64,000 bases of DNA from Hyaloperonospora brassicae (Eukaryota; Oomycota; Peronosporomycetes; Peronosporales; Peronosporaceae), in assembly GCA_947650285.1 (NCBI GenBank), contig CANTFL010001481.1, forward strand, positions 62,001 to 126,000, read 5' to 3'. The position numbers and the translations under genes were made by a program. This document shows, piece by piece, positions 24,091 through 38,037 of this stretch (positions within the stretch are counted from its first letter, which is position 1; every line of letters starts with the position of its first letter). The notes under the pieces are model-generated. The model saw only the letters and a list, made by a program, of their open reading frames with translations, searched no databases and was not told where the DNA came from.

Positions 24091-24715
24091 GATCGCCCCC
24101 AGCAATTTAATGCGATTCATGATCGCCCCCAGCGATTGAGTGCGATTCCTGATCGACCCCAGCAATTGGGTGTGGTTCCTGATCGACCCCAGCGATTTGG
24201 TGTGGTTCCTGATGGCCCCCAGCAATGGAGTGTGATTCCCGTTCGACCCCAGCGACAGGATGTGATTCCTGATCGCCCTATCAATCATTTGTGATTCTTG
24301 ATCGACCCCAGCAAGTGAATGCGATTCCTGATCGCCCCCGCAATTAAAGGCGATTCCTGATCGCCCCCAGCAATTTAATGCGATTCATGATCGCCCCCAG
24401 CAATGGGTGTAATTTCTGATCGCCCCAGCAATTTAATGCGATTCATGATCGCCCCCAGCGATTGAGTGCGATTCCTGATCGACCCCAGCAATTGGGTGTG
24501 GTTCCTGATCGACCCCAGCGATTTGGTGTGGTTCCTGATGGCCCCCAGCAATGGAGTGTGATTCCCGTTCGACCCCAGCGACAGGATGTGATTCCTGATC
24601 GCCCTATCAATCATTTGTGATTCTTGATCGACCCCAGCAAGTGAATGCGATTCCTAATCGCCCCCCGCAATTAAAGGCGATTCCTGATCGCCCCCAGCAA
24701 TTTAATGCGATTCAT

Positions 24716-25697
24716 GATCGCCCCCAGCAATGGGTGTAATTTCTGATCGCCCCCAGCAATTTAATGCGATTCATGATAGACCCCAGCGATTGAGTGCGAT
24801 TCCTGATCGACCCCAGCAATTGGGTGTGGTTCCTGATCGACCCCAGCGATTTGGTGTGGTTCCTGATGGCCCCCAGCAATGGAGTGTGATTCCCGTTCGA
24901 CCCCAGCGACAGGATGTGATTCCTGATCGCCCTATCAATCATTTGTGATTCTTGATCGACCCCAGCAAGTGAATGCGATTCCTAATCGCCCCCGCAATTA
25001 AAGGCGATTCCTGATCGCCCCCAGCAATTGATTGCGATTCATGATCGCCCCCAGCAATGGGTGAAATTTCTGATCGCGCCCAGCAATTTAATGCGATTCA
25101 TGATAGACCCCAGCTATTTGGTGTGATTCATGATCGCCCCCAGCGATTGGGTGTGGGTCCTGATCGACCCCAGCGATTTGGTGTGGTTCCTGATGGCCCC
25201 CAGCAATGGAGTGTGATTCCCGTTCGACCCCAGCGACAGGATGTGATTCCTGATCGCCCTATCAATCATTCGTGATTCTTGATCGACCCCAGCAAGTGAA
25301 TTCGATTCCTAATCGCCCCCGCAATTAAAGGCAATTCCTGATCGCCCCCAGCAATTTAATGCGATTCATGATCGCCCCCAGCAATGGGTGTAATTTCTGA
25401 TCGCCCCCAGCAATTTAATGCGATTCATGATAGACCCCAGCGATTGAGTGCGATTCCTGATCGACCCCAGCAATTGGGTGTGGTTCCTGATCGACCCCAG
25501 CGATTTGGTGTGGTTTCTGATGGCCCCCAGCAATGGAGTGTGATTCCCGTTCGACCCCAGCGACAGGATGTGATTCCTGATCGCCCTATCAATCATTTGT
25601 GATTCTTGATCGACCCCAGCAAGTGAATGCGATTCCTGATCGCCCCCCGCAATTAAAGGCGATTCCTGATCGCCCCCAGCAATTTAATGCGATTCAT
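24716..25697 (+). repeat. Three 327/328-bp HOR units
   Basis: Units start at 24,716, 25,043 and 25,370, with the next start at 25,698. The two 327-bp units differ from 328 bp by one C in the CCCCCGCAATTAAAGG monomer. The middle unit carries the GATCGCGCCC, GCTATTTGG and GGGTGTGGGTCC variants also seen near 19,279, 19,935 and 21,541. Confidence 0.88.
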
Positions 25698-26110
25698 GAT
25701 CGCCCCCAGCAATGGGTGTAATTTCTGATCGCGCCCAGCAATTTAATGCGATTCATGATAGACCCCAGCCATTTGGTGTGATTCATGATCGCCCCCAGCG
25801 ATTGGGTGTGGGTCCTGATCGACCCCAGCGATTTGGTGTGGTTCCTGATGGCCCCCAGCAATGGAGTGTGATTCCCGTTCGACCCCAGCGACAGGATGTG
25901 ATTCCTGATCGCCCTATCAATCAGTTGTGATTCTTGATCGACCCCAGCAAGTGAATGCGATTCCTGATTGCCCCCCGCGATTGAGTTCAGTTCCTGATCG
26001 ACCCAGCGATTTGGTGTGATTTCTGATGGCCCCCAGCAATGAAGTGTGATTCCCGTTCGACCCCAGCGACAGGATGTGATTCCTGATCGCCCTATCAATC
26101 ATTTGTGATT

Positions 26111-29100
26111 CTTGATCGACCCCAGCAAGTGAATGCGATTCCTGATCGCCCCCCGCGATTGAGTTCAGTTCCTGATCGACCCAGCGATTTGGTGTGATTT
26201 CTGATCGCCCCCAGAGATTAGGTGTGGTTCCTGATCGCCCCCAACAATTGGGTGTGGTTGCTGATCGCCCCCAGCGATTGAGTGCGATATCTGATCGCCC
26301 CCAGAAATTGAGTGCGATACCTGATCGACCCCAGCGATTTGGTGTGATTCCTGATGGCATCCAGCGATTGAGTGTGACTCGTGATCGCCCCCAGCGATTG
26401 AGTGTGATTCCTGATCGACCCCAGCAATCGGGTGTGGTTCCTGATCGACCCCAGCGATTTGGTGTGGTTCCTGATGGCCCCCAGCAATGGAGTGTGATTC
26501 CCGTTCGACCCCAGCGACAGGATGTGATTCCTGATCGCCCTATCAATCGTTTGTGATTCTTGATCGACCCCAGCAAGTGAATGCGATTACTGATCGCCCC
26601 CGCGATTGAGTTCAGTTCCTGATCGACCCAGCGATTTGGTGTGATTTCTGATCGCCCCCAGAGACTAGGTGTGGTTCCTTATCACCCCCAACAATTGGGT
26701 GTGATTGCTGATCGCCCCCAGCGATTGAGTGCGATATCTGATCGCCCCCAGAAATTGAGTGCGATACCTGATCGACCCCAGCGATTTGGTGTGATTCCTG
26801 ATGGCATCCAGCGATTGAGTGTGACTCGTGATGATCGCCCCCAGCGATTGAGTGTGATTCCTGATCGCCCTATCAATCGGTTGTGATTCTTGATCGACCC
26901 CAGCAGATGAATGCGATTCCTGATCGCCCCCAGCAATTTAATGTGATTCTTGATCGACCCCAGCAATTTAATGCGATTCATGATAGACCCCAGCTATTTG
27001 GTGTGATTCATGATCGCCCCCAGCGATTGGGTGTGGTTCCTGATCGACCCCAGCGATTTGGTGTGATTCCGGATGGCCCCCAGCAATGGAATGTGACTCC
27101 TGACCGACCCCAGCGACCGGGTGTGATTCCTGATCGCCCTATCAATCGGTTGTGATTCTTGATCGGCCCAGCAAGTGAATGCGATTCCTGATCGCCCCCC
27201 GCAATTAAAGGCAATTCCTGATCGCCCCCAGCAATTTAATGCGATTCATGATCGCCCCCAGCAATGGGTGTAATTTCTGATCGACCCCAGCAATTTAATG
27301 CGATTCATGATCGCCCCCAGCGATTGAGTAAGATTCCTGATCGACCCCAGCGATTTGGTGTGATTCCGGATGGCCTGCAGCAATGGAATGTGACTCCTGA
27401 CCGAACCCAGCGACCGGGTGTGATTCCTGATCGCCCTATCAATCGGTTGTGATTCTTGATCGACTCCAGCAAGTGAATGCGATTCCTGATCGCCCCCAGC
27501 AATTAAATGCGATTCCTGATCGCCCCCAGCAATTTAATGCGATTCATGATCGCCCCCAAAAATGGAGTGTGATTCATGATCGCCCCCAGCGATTGAGTGC
27601 GATTCCTGATCGACCCCAGCGATTTGGTGTAATTCCTGATGGCCCCCAGCAATGGAATGTGACTCTTGACTGACCCCAGCGACCGGGTGTGATTCCTGAT
27701 CATCCTATCAATCGGTTGTGATTCTTGATCGACCCCAGCAATTTATGCGATTCATGATCGACCCCAGCAATTTAATGCGATTCATGATCGCTCCCAGCGA
27801 TTGAGTGCGATTCCTGATCGACTCCAGCGATTTGGTGTGATTCCGGATGGTCTGCAGCAATGGAATGTGACTCCTGACCGACCCCAGCGACCGGGTGTGA
27901 TTCCTGATCGCCCTATCAATCGGTTGTGATTCTTGATCGACCCCAGCAAGTGAATGCGATTCCTGATCGCCCCCAGCAATTAAATGCGATTCATGATCGC
28001 CCCCAGCAATGGGTGTAATTCCTGATCGCCCCCAGCAATTTAATGCGATTCATGATCGCCCCCAGCGATTGAGTGCGATTCCTGATCGACCCCAGCAATT
28101 GGGTGTGGTTCCTGATCGACCCCAGCGATTTGGTGTGGTTCCTGATCGACCCCAGCGATTTGGTGTGATTCCGGATGGCCCCCAGCAATGGAATGTGACT
28201 TTTGACCGACCCCAGCGACAGGATGTGATTCCTGATCGACCCCAGCAAGTGAATGCGATTCCTGATCGCCCCCCGCAATTAAAGGCAATTCCTGATCGCC
28301 CTCAGCAATTTAATGCGATTCATGATCGCCCCCAGCAATGGGTGTAATTTCTGATCGCCCCCAGCAATTTAATGCGATTCATGATCGCCCCCAGCGATTG
28401 AGTGCGATATCTGATCGCCCCCAGAAATTGAGTGCGATACCTGATCGACCCCAGCGATTTGGTGTGATCCCTGATGGCATCCAGCGATTGAGTGTGACTC
28501 GTGATCGCCCCCAGCGATTGAGTGTGATTCCTGATCGCCCTATCAATCGGTTGTGATTCTTGATCGACCCCAGCAGATGAATGCGATTCCTCATCGCCCC
28601 CCGCAATTTAATGTGATTCTTGATCGACCCCAGCAATTTAATGCGATTCATGATAGACCCCAGCTATTTGGTGTGATTCAGGATCGCCCCCAGCGATTGG
28701 GTGTGGGTCCTGATCGACCCCAGCGATTTGGTGTGGCTCCTGATGGCCCCCAGCAATGGAGTGTGATTCCCGTTCGACCCTAGCGACAGGATGTGATTCC
28801 TGATCGCCCTATCAATCGTTTGTGATTCTTGATCGACCCCAGCAAGTGAATGCGTTTTCTGATCGCCCCCGCGATTGATTTCTATTCCTGATCGACCCCA
28901 GCGATCGAGTGAGATTCCTGATCGCCCCCAGCAATTTAATACGATTCCTGATCGCCCCCAGCAATTTGATGCGATTCCTGATCGCTCCCAGCGATTGGGT
29001 GTGATTTCTGATCGCCCCCGGCACAATTTGGTGTAATTCCTGATGGCCCCCAGCAATGGAATGTGACTCCTGACCGACCCCAGCGACCGGGTGTGATTCC

Positions 29101-32100
29101 TGATCGCCTTATCAATCGGTTGTGATTCTTGATCGACCCCAGCAAGTGAATGCGATTCCTGATCGCCCCCAGCAAGTGAATGCGATTCCTGATCGCCCCC
29201 AGCAATTAAATGCGATTCATGATCGCCCCCAGCAATGGGTGTAATTCCTGATCGCCCCCAGAAATTTAATGCGTTTCCTGATCGCCCCCAGCGATTGAGT
29301 GCGATTCCTGATCGACCCCAGCGATTTGGTGTAATTCCTGATGGCCCCCAGCAATGGAATGTGACTCCTGACCGACCCCAGCGACCGGGTGTGATTCCTG
29401 ATCGCCCTATCGATCGGTTGTGATTCTTGATCGACCCCAGCAAGTGAATGCGATTCCTGATCGCCCCCAGCAATTAAATGCGATTCATGATCGCTCCCAG
29501 CGATTGGGTGTGATTTCTGATCGCCCCCGGCAACTTAATGCGATTCATGATCGCCCCCAGCTATTGAGTGCGATTCCTGATCGACCCCAGCGATTTGGTG
29601 TAAATCCTGATGGCCCCCAGCAATGGAATGTGACTCCTGACCGACCCCATCGACCGGGTGTGATTCCTGATCGCCCTATCGATCGGTTGTGATTCTTGAT
29701 CGACCCCAGCAAGTGAATGCGATTCCTGATCGCCCCCAGCAATTAAATGCGATTCATGATCGCTCCCAGCGATTGGGTGTGATTTCTGATCGCCCCCGGC
29801 AACTAATGCGATTCATGATCGCCCCCAGCTATTGAGTGCGATTCCTGATCGACCCCAGCGATTTGGTGTAATTCCTGATGGCCCCAGCAATGGAATGTGA
29901 CTCCTGACCGACCCCAGCGACCGGGTGTGATTCCTGATCGCCCTATCAATCGGTTGTGATTCTTGATCGACCCCAGCAAGTGAATGCGATTCCTGATCGC
30001 CCCCAGCAACTAAATGCGATTCATCATCGCCCCGAGCAATTGGTGTAATTCCTGATCGCCCCCAGCAATTTAATGCGGTTCATGATCGCCCCCAGCGATT
30101 GAGTGCGATTCCTGATCGACCCCAGCGATTTGGTGTGATTCCGGATGGCCTGCAGCAATGGAATGTGACTCCTGACCGACCCCAGCGACCGGGTGTGATT
30201 CCTGATCGCCCTATCAATCGGTTGTGATTCTTGATCGCCCCAGCAAGTGAATGGATTCCTGATCGCCCCCAGCAAGTGAATGCGATTCTGATCGCCCCCA
30301 GCAATTAAATGCGATTCATGATCGCCCCCAGCAATGGGTGTAATTCCTGATCGCCCCCAGAAATTTAATGCGATTCCTGATCGCCCCCAGCGATTGAGTG
30401 CGATTCCTGATCGACTCCAGCGATTTGGTGTAATTCCGGATGGCCTCCAGCAATGGATTGTGACTCCTGACCGACCCCAGCGACCGGGTGTGATTCCTGA
30501 TCGCCCTATCAATCGGTTGTGATTCTTGATCGACCCCAGCAAGTGAATGCGATTCCTGATCGCCCCCAGCAATTAAATGCGATTCATGATCGCCCCCAGC
30601 AATGGGTGTAATTCCTGATCGCCCCCAGCAATTTAATGCGATTCATGATCGCCCCCAGCGATTGAGTGCGATTCCTGATCGACTCCAGCGATTTGGTGTG
30701 ATTCCGGATGGCCTGCAGCAATGGAATGTGACTCCTGACCGACCCCAGCGACCGGGTGTGATTCCTGATCGCCCTATCAATCGGTTGTGATTCTTGATCG
30801 ACCCCAGCAAGTGAATGCGATTCCTGATCGCCCCCAGCAAGTGAATGCGATTCCTGATCGCCCCCAGCAATTAAATGCGATTCATGATCGCCCCCAGCAA
30901 TGGGTGTAATTCCTGATCGCCCCCAGCAATTTAATGAGATTCATGATCGCCCCCACCGATTGAGTGCGATTCCTGATCGACTCCAGCGATTTGGTGTGAT
31001 TCCGGATGGCCCCCAGCAATGGAATGCGACTCCTGACCGACCCCAGCGACCGGGTGTGATTCCTGGTCGCCCTATCAATCGGTTGTGATTCTTGATCGAC
31101 CCCAGCAAGTGAATGCGATTCCTGATCGCCCCCAGCAATTAAATGCGATTCATGATCGCCCCCAGCAACGGGTGTAATTCCTGATCGCCCCCAGCAATTT
31201 AATGCGATTCATGATCGCCCCCAGCGATTGAGTGCGATTCCTGATCGACTCCAGCGATTTGGTGTGATTCCGGATGGCCTGCAGCAAAGGAGTGTGGTTC
31301 ATGATCGACCCCAGCGACAGGATGTGATTCCTGATCGCCCCCAGCGATTGAATGCAATTCCTTATCGCCGCTAGCAATTGAATGCGATTGCTGATCAATC
31401 CAGCGATTGGTTGTGACTCCTGATCGCCCCCAGCGATTGAGTGCGATTCCTGATCGACTCCAGCGATTTGGTGTGATTCCGAATGGCCCCCAGCAATGGA
31501 ATGTGACTCTTGACTGACCCCAGCGACCGGGTGTGATTCCTGATCGCCCTATCAATCGGTTGTGATTCTTGATCGACCCCAGCAATTTATGCGATTCATG
31601 GATGCCTCCATCAATTTAATGCGATTCATGATCGCCCCCAGCAATTTAATGCGATTCATGATCGCTCCCACCGATTGGGTGTGATTCCGGATAGCCTGCA
31701 GCAATGGAATGTGACTCCTGACCGACCCCAGCGACCCGGTGTGATTCCTGATCGCCCTATCAATCGGTTGTGATTCTTGATCGACCCCAGCAAGTGAATG
31801 CGATTCCTGATCGCCCCCAGCAATTAAATGCGATTCATGATCGCCCCCAGCAATGGGTGTAATTCCTGATCGCCCCCAGCAATTTAATGCGATTCATGAT
31901 CGCCCCCAGCGATTGAGTGCGATTCCTGATCGACCCCAGCGATTTGGTGTGGTTCCTGATGGCCCCCAGCAATGGAATGTGACTCCTGACCGACCCCAGT
32001 GACCGGGTGTGATTCCTGGTCGCCCTATCAATCGGTTGTGATTCTTGATCGACCCCAGCAAGTGAATGCGATTCCTGATCGCCCCCAGCAATTTAATGCG

Positions 32101-34224
32101 ATTCATGATCGCCCCCAGCAATGGGTGTAATTCCTGATCGCCCCCAGCAATTTAATGCGATTCATGATCGCCCCCAGCGATTGAGTGCGATTCCTGATCG
32201 ACTCCAGCGATTTGGTGTGATTCCGGATGGCCTGCAGCAAAGGAGTGTGGTTCCTGATCGACCCCAGCGACAGGATGTGATTCCTGATCGCCCCCAGCGA
32301 TTGAATGCGATTCCTTATCGCCGCTAGCAATTGAATGCGATTGCTGATAAATCCAGCGATTGGTTGTGACTCCTGATCGCCCCCAGCGATTGAGTGCGAT
32401 TCCTGATCGACCCCAGCGATTCGGTGTGATTCCGGATAGCCTGCAGCAATGGAATGTGACTCCTGACCGACCCCAGCGACCCGGTGTGATTCCTGATCGC
32501 CCTATCAATCGGTTGTGATTCTTGATCGACCCCAGCAAGTGAATGCGATTCCTGATCGCCCCCAGCAATTAAATGCGATTCATGATCGCCCCCAGCAATG
32601 GGTGTAATTCCTGATCGCCCCCAGCAATTTAATGCGATTCATGATCGCTCCCACCGATTGAGTGCGATTCCTGATCGACCCAGCGATTTGGTGTAATTCC
32701 TGATGGCCCCCAGCAATGGAATGTGACTCTTGACTGGCCCCCGCGACCGGGTGTGATTCCTGATCATCCTATCAATCGGTTGTGATTCTTGATCGACCCC
32801 AGCAATTTATGCGATTCATGATCGACCCCAGCAATTTAATGCGATTCATGATCGCCCCCAGCGATTATGTAAGATTCCTGATCGACCCCAGCGATTTGGT
32901 GTGATTCCGGATGGCCTGCAGCAATGGAATGTGACTCCTGACCGAACCCAGCGACCGGGTGTGATTCCTGATCGCCCTATCAATCGGTTGTGATTCTTGA
33001 TCGACTCCAGCAAGTGAATGCGATTCCTGATCGCCCCCAGCAATTAAATGCGATTCCTGATCGCCCCAAGCAATTTAATGCGATTCATGATCGCCCCCAA
33101 AAATGGAGTGTGATTCATGATCGCCCCCAGCGATTGAGTGCGATTCCTGATCGACCCCAGCGATTTGGTGTAATTCCTGATGGCCCCCAGCAATGGAATG
33201 TGACTCTTGACTGACCCCAGCGACCGGGTGTGATTCCTGATCGCCCTATCAATCGGTTGTGATTCTTGATCGACCCCAGCAATTTATGCGATTCATGATC
33301 GACCCCAGCAATTTAATGCGATTCATGATCGCCCCCAGCGATTGAGTGCGATTCCTGATCGACCCCAGCGATTTGGTGTGATTCCGGATGGCCTGCAGCA
33401 ATGGAATGTGACTCCTGACTGACCCCAGCGACCGGGTGTGATTCCTGATCGCCCTATCAATCGGTTGTGATTCTTGATCGACCCCAGCAATTTATGCGAT
33501 TCATGATCGACCCCAGCAATTTAATGCGATTCATGATCGCCCCCAGCGATTGAGTGCGATTCCTGATCGACCCCAGCGATTTGGTGTGATTCCGGATGGT
33601 CTGCAGCAATGGAATGTGACTCCTGACCGACCCCAGCGACCGGGTGTGATTCCTGATCGCCCTATCAATCGGTTGTGATTCTTGATCGACCCCAGCAAGT
33701 GAATGCGATTCCTGATCGCCCCCAGCAATTAAATGCGATTCATGATCGCCCCCAGCAATGGGTGTAATTCCTGATCGCCCCCAGCAATTTAATGCGATTC
33801 ATGATCGCCCCCAGCGATTGAGTGCGATTCCTGATCGACCTTAGCGATTTGGTGTAATTCCTGATGGCCCCCAGCAATGGAATGTGACTCCTGATCGACC
33901 CCAGCGACCGGGTGTGATTCCTGATCGCCCTATCAATCGGTTGTGATTCTTGATCGACCCCAGCAAGTCAATGCGATTCCTGATCGCCCCCAGCAATTAA
34001 ATGCGATTCATGATCGCCCCCAGCAATGGGTGTAATTCCTGATCGCCCCCAGCAATTTAATGCGATTCATGATCGCCCCCAGCGATTGAGTGCGATTCCT
34101 GATCGACCCCAGCGATTTGGTGTAATTCCTGATGGCCCCCAGCAATGGAATGTGACTCCTGACTGACCCCAGCGACCGGGTGTGATTCCTGATCGCCCTA
34201 TCAATCGGTTGTGATTCTTGATCG
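26111..34224 (+). repeat. Block 4a: 9-monomer, 268-bp HOR with variants
   Basis: The basic unit order is CAATGGGTGTAA (29), CAATTTAATGCG, CGATTGAGTGCG, CGATTTGGTGTG, CAATGGAATGTGACTCC, GACCGACC with CGACCGGGTG, CTATCAATCGGTTG (29), CAAGTGAATGCG, CAATTAAATGCG. Unlike block 3 it has CGGTTG in the 29-mer, CGACCGGG for CGACAGG, and GTGACTCC after CAATGGAAT. A GGCCTGCAGCAATGG monomer, bearing CTGCAG, is characteristic. Copies of 298 bp and truncated forms around CAATTTATGCG monomers are common. Confidence 0.9.
30320..30587 (+). repeat. Reference 268-bp 9-mer unit
   Basis: This unit contains seven 30-bp and two 29-bp monomers, summing to 268 bp. The next unit (30,588-30,885) is 298 bp because the CAAGTGAATGCG monomer is present twice. 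This shows growth of the HOR by single-monomer duplication. Confidence 0.9.
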
Positions 34225-34487
34225 ACCCCAGCAATTTATGCGATTCATGATCGACCCCAGCAATTTAATGCGATTCATGATCGCCCCCAGCGATTGAGTG
34301 CGATTCCTGATCGACCCCAGCGATTTGGTGTGATTCCGGATGGCCTGCAGCAATGGAATGTGACTCCTGACTGACCCCAGCGACCGGGTGTGATTCCTGA
34401 TCGCCCTATCAATCGGTTGTGATTGTTGATCGACCCCAGCAAGTGAATGAGATTCCTGATCGCCTCCAGCAATTAAATGCGATTCAT

Positions 34488-36807
34488 GATCGCCCCGAGC
34501 AATGGGTATAATTCCTGATCGCCTTCAGCAATTTAATGCGATTCATGATCGCTCCCACCGATTGGGTGTGATTTCGGATCGCCCCCGCGATTGGGTGTGG
34601 TTCCTGATCGACCCCAGCGATTTGGTGTGGTTCCTGATGGCCCCCAGCAATGGTGTGAGATTCCCAATCGACCCCAGCGACCGGGTGGGATTCCTGATCG
34701 CCCTATCAATCGGTTGTGATTCTTGATCGACCCCAGCAAGTGAATGCGATTCCTGATCGCCCCCAGCAATTAAATGCGATTCATGATCGCCCCCAGCAAT
34801 GGGTGTAATTCCTGATCGCCTTCAGCAATTTAATGCGATTCATGATCGCCCCCAGCGATTGAGTGCGATTCCTGATCGACCCCAGCGATTTGGTGTAATT
34901 CCTGATGGCCCCCAGCAATGGAATGTGACTCCTGACTGACCCCAGCGACCGGGTGTGATTCCTGATCGCCCTATCAATCGGTTGTGATTCTTGATCGACC
35001 CCAGCAATTTATGCGATTCATGATCGACCCCAGCAATTTAATGCGATTCATGATCGCCCCCAGCGATTGAGTGCGATTCCTGATCGACCCCAGCGATTTG
35101 GTGTGATTCCGGATGGCCTGCAGCAATGGAATGTGACTCCTGACTGACCCCAGCGACCGGGTGTGATTCCTGATCGCCCTATCAATCGGTTGTGATTGTT
35201 GATCGACCCCAGCAAGTGAATGAGATTCCTGATCGCCTCCAGCAATTAAATGCGATTCATGATCGCCCCGAGCAATGGGTATAATTCCTGATCGCCTTCA
35301 GCAATTTAATGCGATTCATGATCGCTCCCACCGATTGGGTGTGATTTCGGATCGCCCCCCGCGATTGGGTGTGGTTCCTGATCGACCCCAGCGATTTGGT
35401 GTGGTTCCTGATGGCCCCCAGCAATGGTGTGAGATTCCCAATCGACCCCAGCGACCGGGTGGGATTCCTGATCGCCCTATCAATCGGTTGTGATTCTTGA
35501 TCGACCCCAGCAAGTGAATGCGATTCCTGATCGCCCCCAGCAATTAAATGCGATTCATGATCGCCCCCAGCAATGGGTGTAATTCCTGATCGCCCTTAGC
35601 AATGGAGTGTGATTCATGATCGCCCCCAGCGATTGAGTGCGATTCCTGATCGACCCCAGCGATTTGGTGTAATTCCTGATGGCCCCCAGCAATGGAATGT
35701 GACTCTTGACTGACCCCAGCGACCGGGTGTGATTTCTGATCATCCTATCAATCGGTTGTGATTCTTGATCGACCCCAGCAATTTATGCGATTCATGATCG
35801 CCCCCAGCAATTTAATGCGATTCATGATCGCCCCCAGCGATTGAGTGCGATTCCTGATCGACCCCAGAGATTTGGTGTGATTCCGGATGGCCTGCAGCAA
35901 TGGAATGTGACTCCTGACTGACCCCAGCGACCGGGTGTGATTCCTGATCGCCCTATCAATCGGTTGTGATTGTTGATCGACCCCAGCAAGTGAATGAGAT
36001 TCCTGATCGCCTCCAGCAATTAAATGCGATTCATGATCGCCCCGAGCTATGGGTATAATTCCTGATCGCCCCCAGCAATTTAATGCGATTCATGATCGCT
36101 CCCACCGATTGGGTGTGATTTCGGATCGCCCCCCGCGATTGGGTGTGGTTCCTGATCGACCCCAGCGATTTGGTGTGGTTCCTGATGGCCCCCAGCAATG
36201 GTGTGTGATTCCCAATCGACCCCAGCGACCGGGTGGGATTCCTGATCGCCCTATCAATCGGTTGTGATTCTTGATCGACCCCAGCAAGTGAATGCGATTC
36301 CTGATCGCCCCCAGCAATTAAATGCGATTCATGATCGCCCCCAGCAATGGGTGTAATTCCTGATCGCCCCAGCAATGGAGTGTGATTCATGATCGCCCCC
36401 AGCGATTGAGTGCGATTCCTGATCGACCCCAGCGATTTGGTGTAATTCCTGATGGCCCCCAGCAATGGAATGTGACTCTTGACTGACCCCAGCGACCGGG
36501 TGTGATTTCTGATCATCCTATCAATCGGTTGTGATTCTTGATCGACCCCAGCAATTTATGCGATTCATGATCGCCCCCAGCAATTTAATGCGATTCATGA
36601 TCGCCCCCAGCGATTGAGTGCGATTCCTGATCGACCCCAGAGATTTGGTGTGATTCCGGATGGCCTGCAGCAATGGAATGTGACTCCTGACTGACCCCAG
36701 CGACCGGGTGTGATTCCTGATCGCCCTATCAATCGGTTGTGATTGTTGATCGACCCCAGCAAGTGAATGAGATTCCTGATCGCCTCCAGCAATTAAATGC
36801 GATTCAT
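34488..36807 (+). repeat. Three consecutive 773/774-bp HOR units
   Basis: The CCCCGAGC marker monomer starts at 34,488, 35,261, 36,035 and 36,808, spacings of 773, 774 and 773 bp. Differences are very few. The first copies read GAGCAATGGG and later ones GAGCTATGGG, and the GCCCCCGCG C-run varies by one base. The first copies also have CCTTCAGCAATTT where the later ones have CCCCCAGCAATTT. Confidence 0.92.
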
Positions 36808-38037
36808 GATCGCCCCGAGCTATGGGTATAATTCCTGATCGCCCCCAGCAATTTAATGCGATTCATGATCGCTCCCACCGATTGGGTGTGATTTCGGATC
36901 GCCCCCGCGATTGGGTGTGGTTCCTGATCGACCCCAGCGATTTGGTGTGGTTCCTGATGGCCCCCAGCAATGGTGTGTGATTCCCAATCGACCCCAGCGA
37001 CCGGGTGGGATTCCTGATCGCCCTATCAATCGGTTGTGATTCTTGATCGACCCCAGCAAGTGAATGCGATTCCTGATCGCCCCCAGCAATTAAATGCGAT
37101 TCATGATCGCCCCCAGCAATGGGTGTAATTCCTGATCGTCCCCAGCAATGGAGTGTGATTCATGATCGCCCCCAGCGATTGAGTGCGATTCCTGATCGAC
37201 CCCAGCGATTTGGTGTAATTCCTGATGGCCCCCAGCAATGGAATGTGACTCTTGACTGACCCCAGCGACCGGGTGTGATTTCTGATCATCCTATCAATCG
37301 GTTGTGATTCTTGATCGACCCCAGCAATTTATGCGATTCATGATCGCCCCCAGCAATTTAATGCGATTCATGATCGCTCCCACCGATTGGGTGTGATTTC
37401 GGATCGCCCCCCGCGATTGGGTGTGGTTCCTGATCGACCCCAGCGATTTGGTGTGGTTCCTGATGGCCCCCAGCAATGGTGTGTGATTCCCAATCGACTC
37501 CAGCGACCGGGTGGGATTCCTGATCGCCCTATCAATCGGTTGTGATTCTTGATCGACCCCAGCAAGTGAATGCGATTCCTGATCGCCCCCAGCAATTAAA
37601 TGCGATTCATGATCGCCCCCAGCAATGGGTGTAATTCCTGATCGCCCCCAGCAATGGAGTGTGATTCATGATCGCCCCCAGCGATTGAGTGCGATTCCTG
37701 ATCGACCCCAGCGATTTGGTGTAATTCCTGATGGCCCCCAGCAATGGAATGTGACTCTTGACTGACCCCAGCGACCGGGTGTGATTTCTGATCATCCTAT
37801 CAATCGGTTGTGATTCTTGATCGACCCCAGCAATTTATGCGATTCATGATCGCCCCCAGCAATTAAATGCGATTCATGATCGCCCCCAGCGATTGAGTGC
37901 GATTCCTGATCGACCCCAGAGATTTGGTGTGATTCCGGATGGCCTGCAGCAATGGAATGTGACTCCTGACTGACCCCAGCGACCGGGTGTGATTCCTGAT
38001 CGCCCTATCAATCGGTTGTGATTGTTGATCGACCCCA

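Larger units (their letters stand above)
14431..26110 (+). repeat. Block 3: 11-monomer, 328-bp HOR array
   Basis: The HOR has nine 30-bp and two 29-bp monomers, total 328 bp. Order by core: CAATGGGTGTAA (29), CAATTTAATGCG, CGATTGAGTGCG, CAATTGGGTGTGG, CGATTTGGTGTGG, CAATGGAGTGTG, CGACAGGATGTG, CTATCAATCATTTG (29), CAAGTGAATGCG, CCGCAATTAAAGG, CAATTTAATGCG. The CATTTG form of the 29-mer is almost private to this block (first about 14,431, last about 26,100). Derivatives lack or gain whole monomers, for example 299-bp and 359-bp units. A GATAGACCCCAGCTATTTGG variant alternates in many units. Confidence 0.93.
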
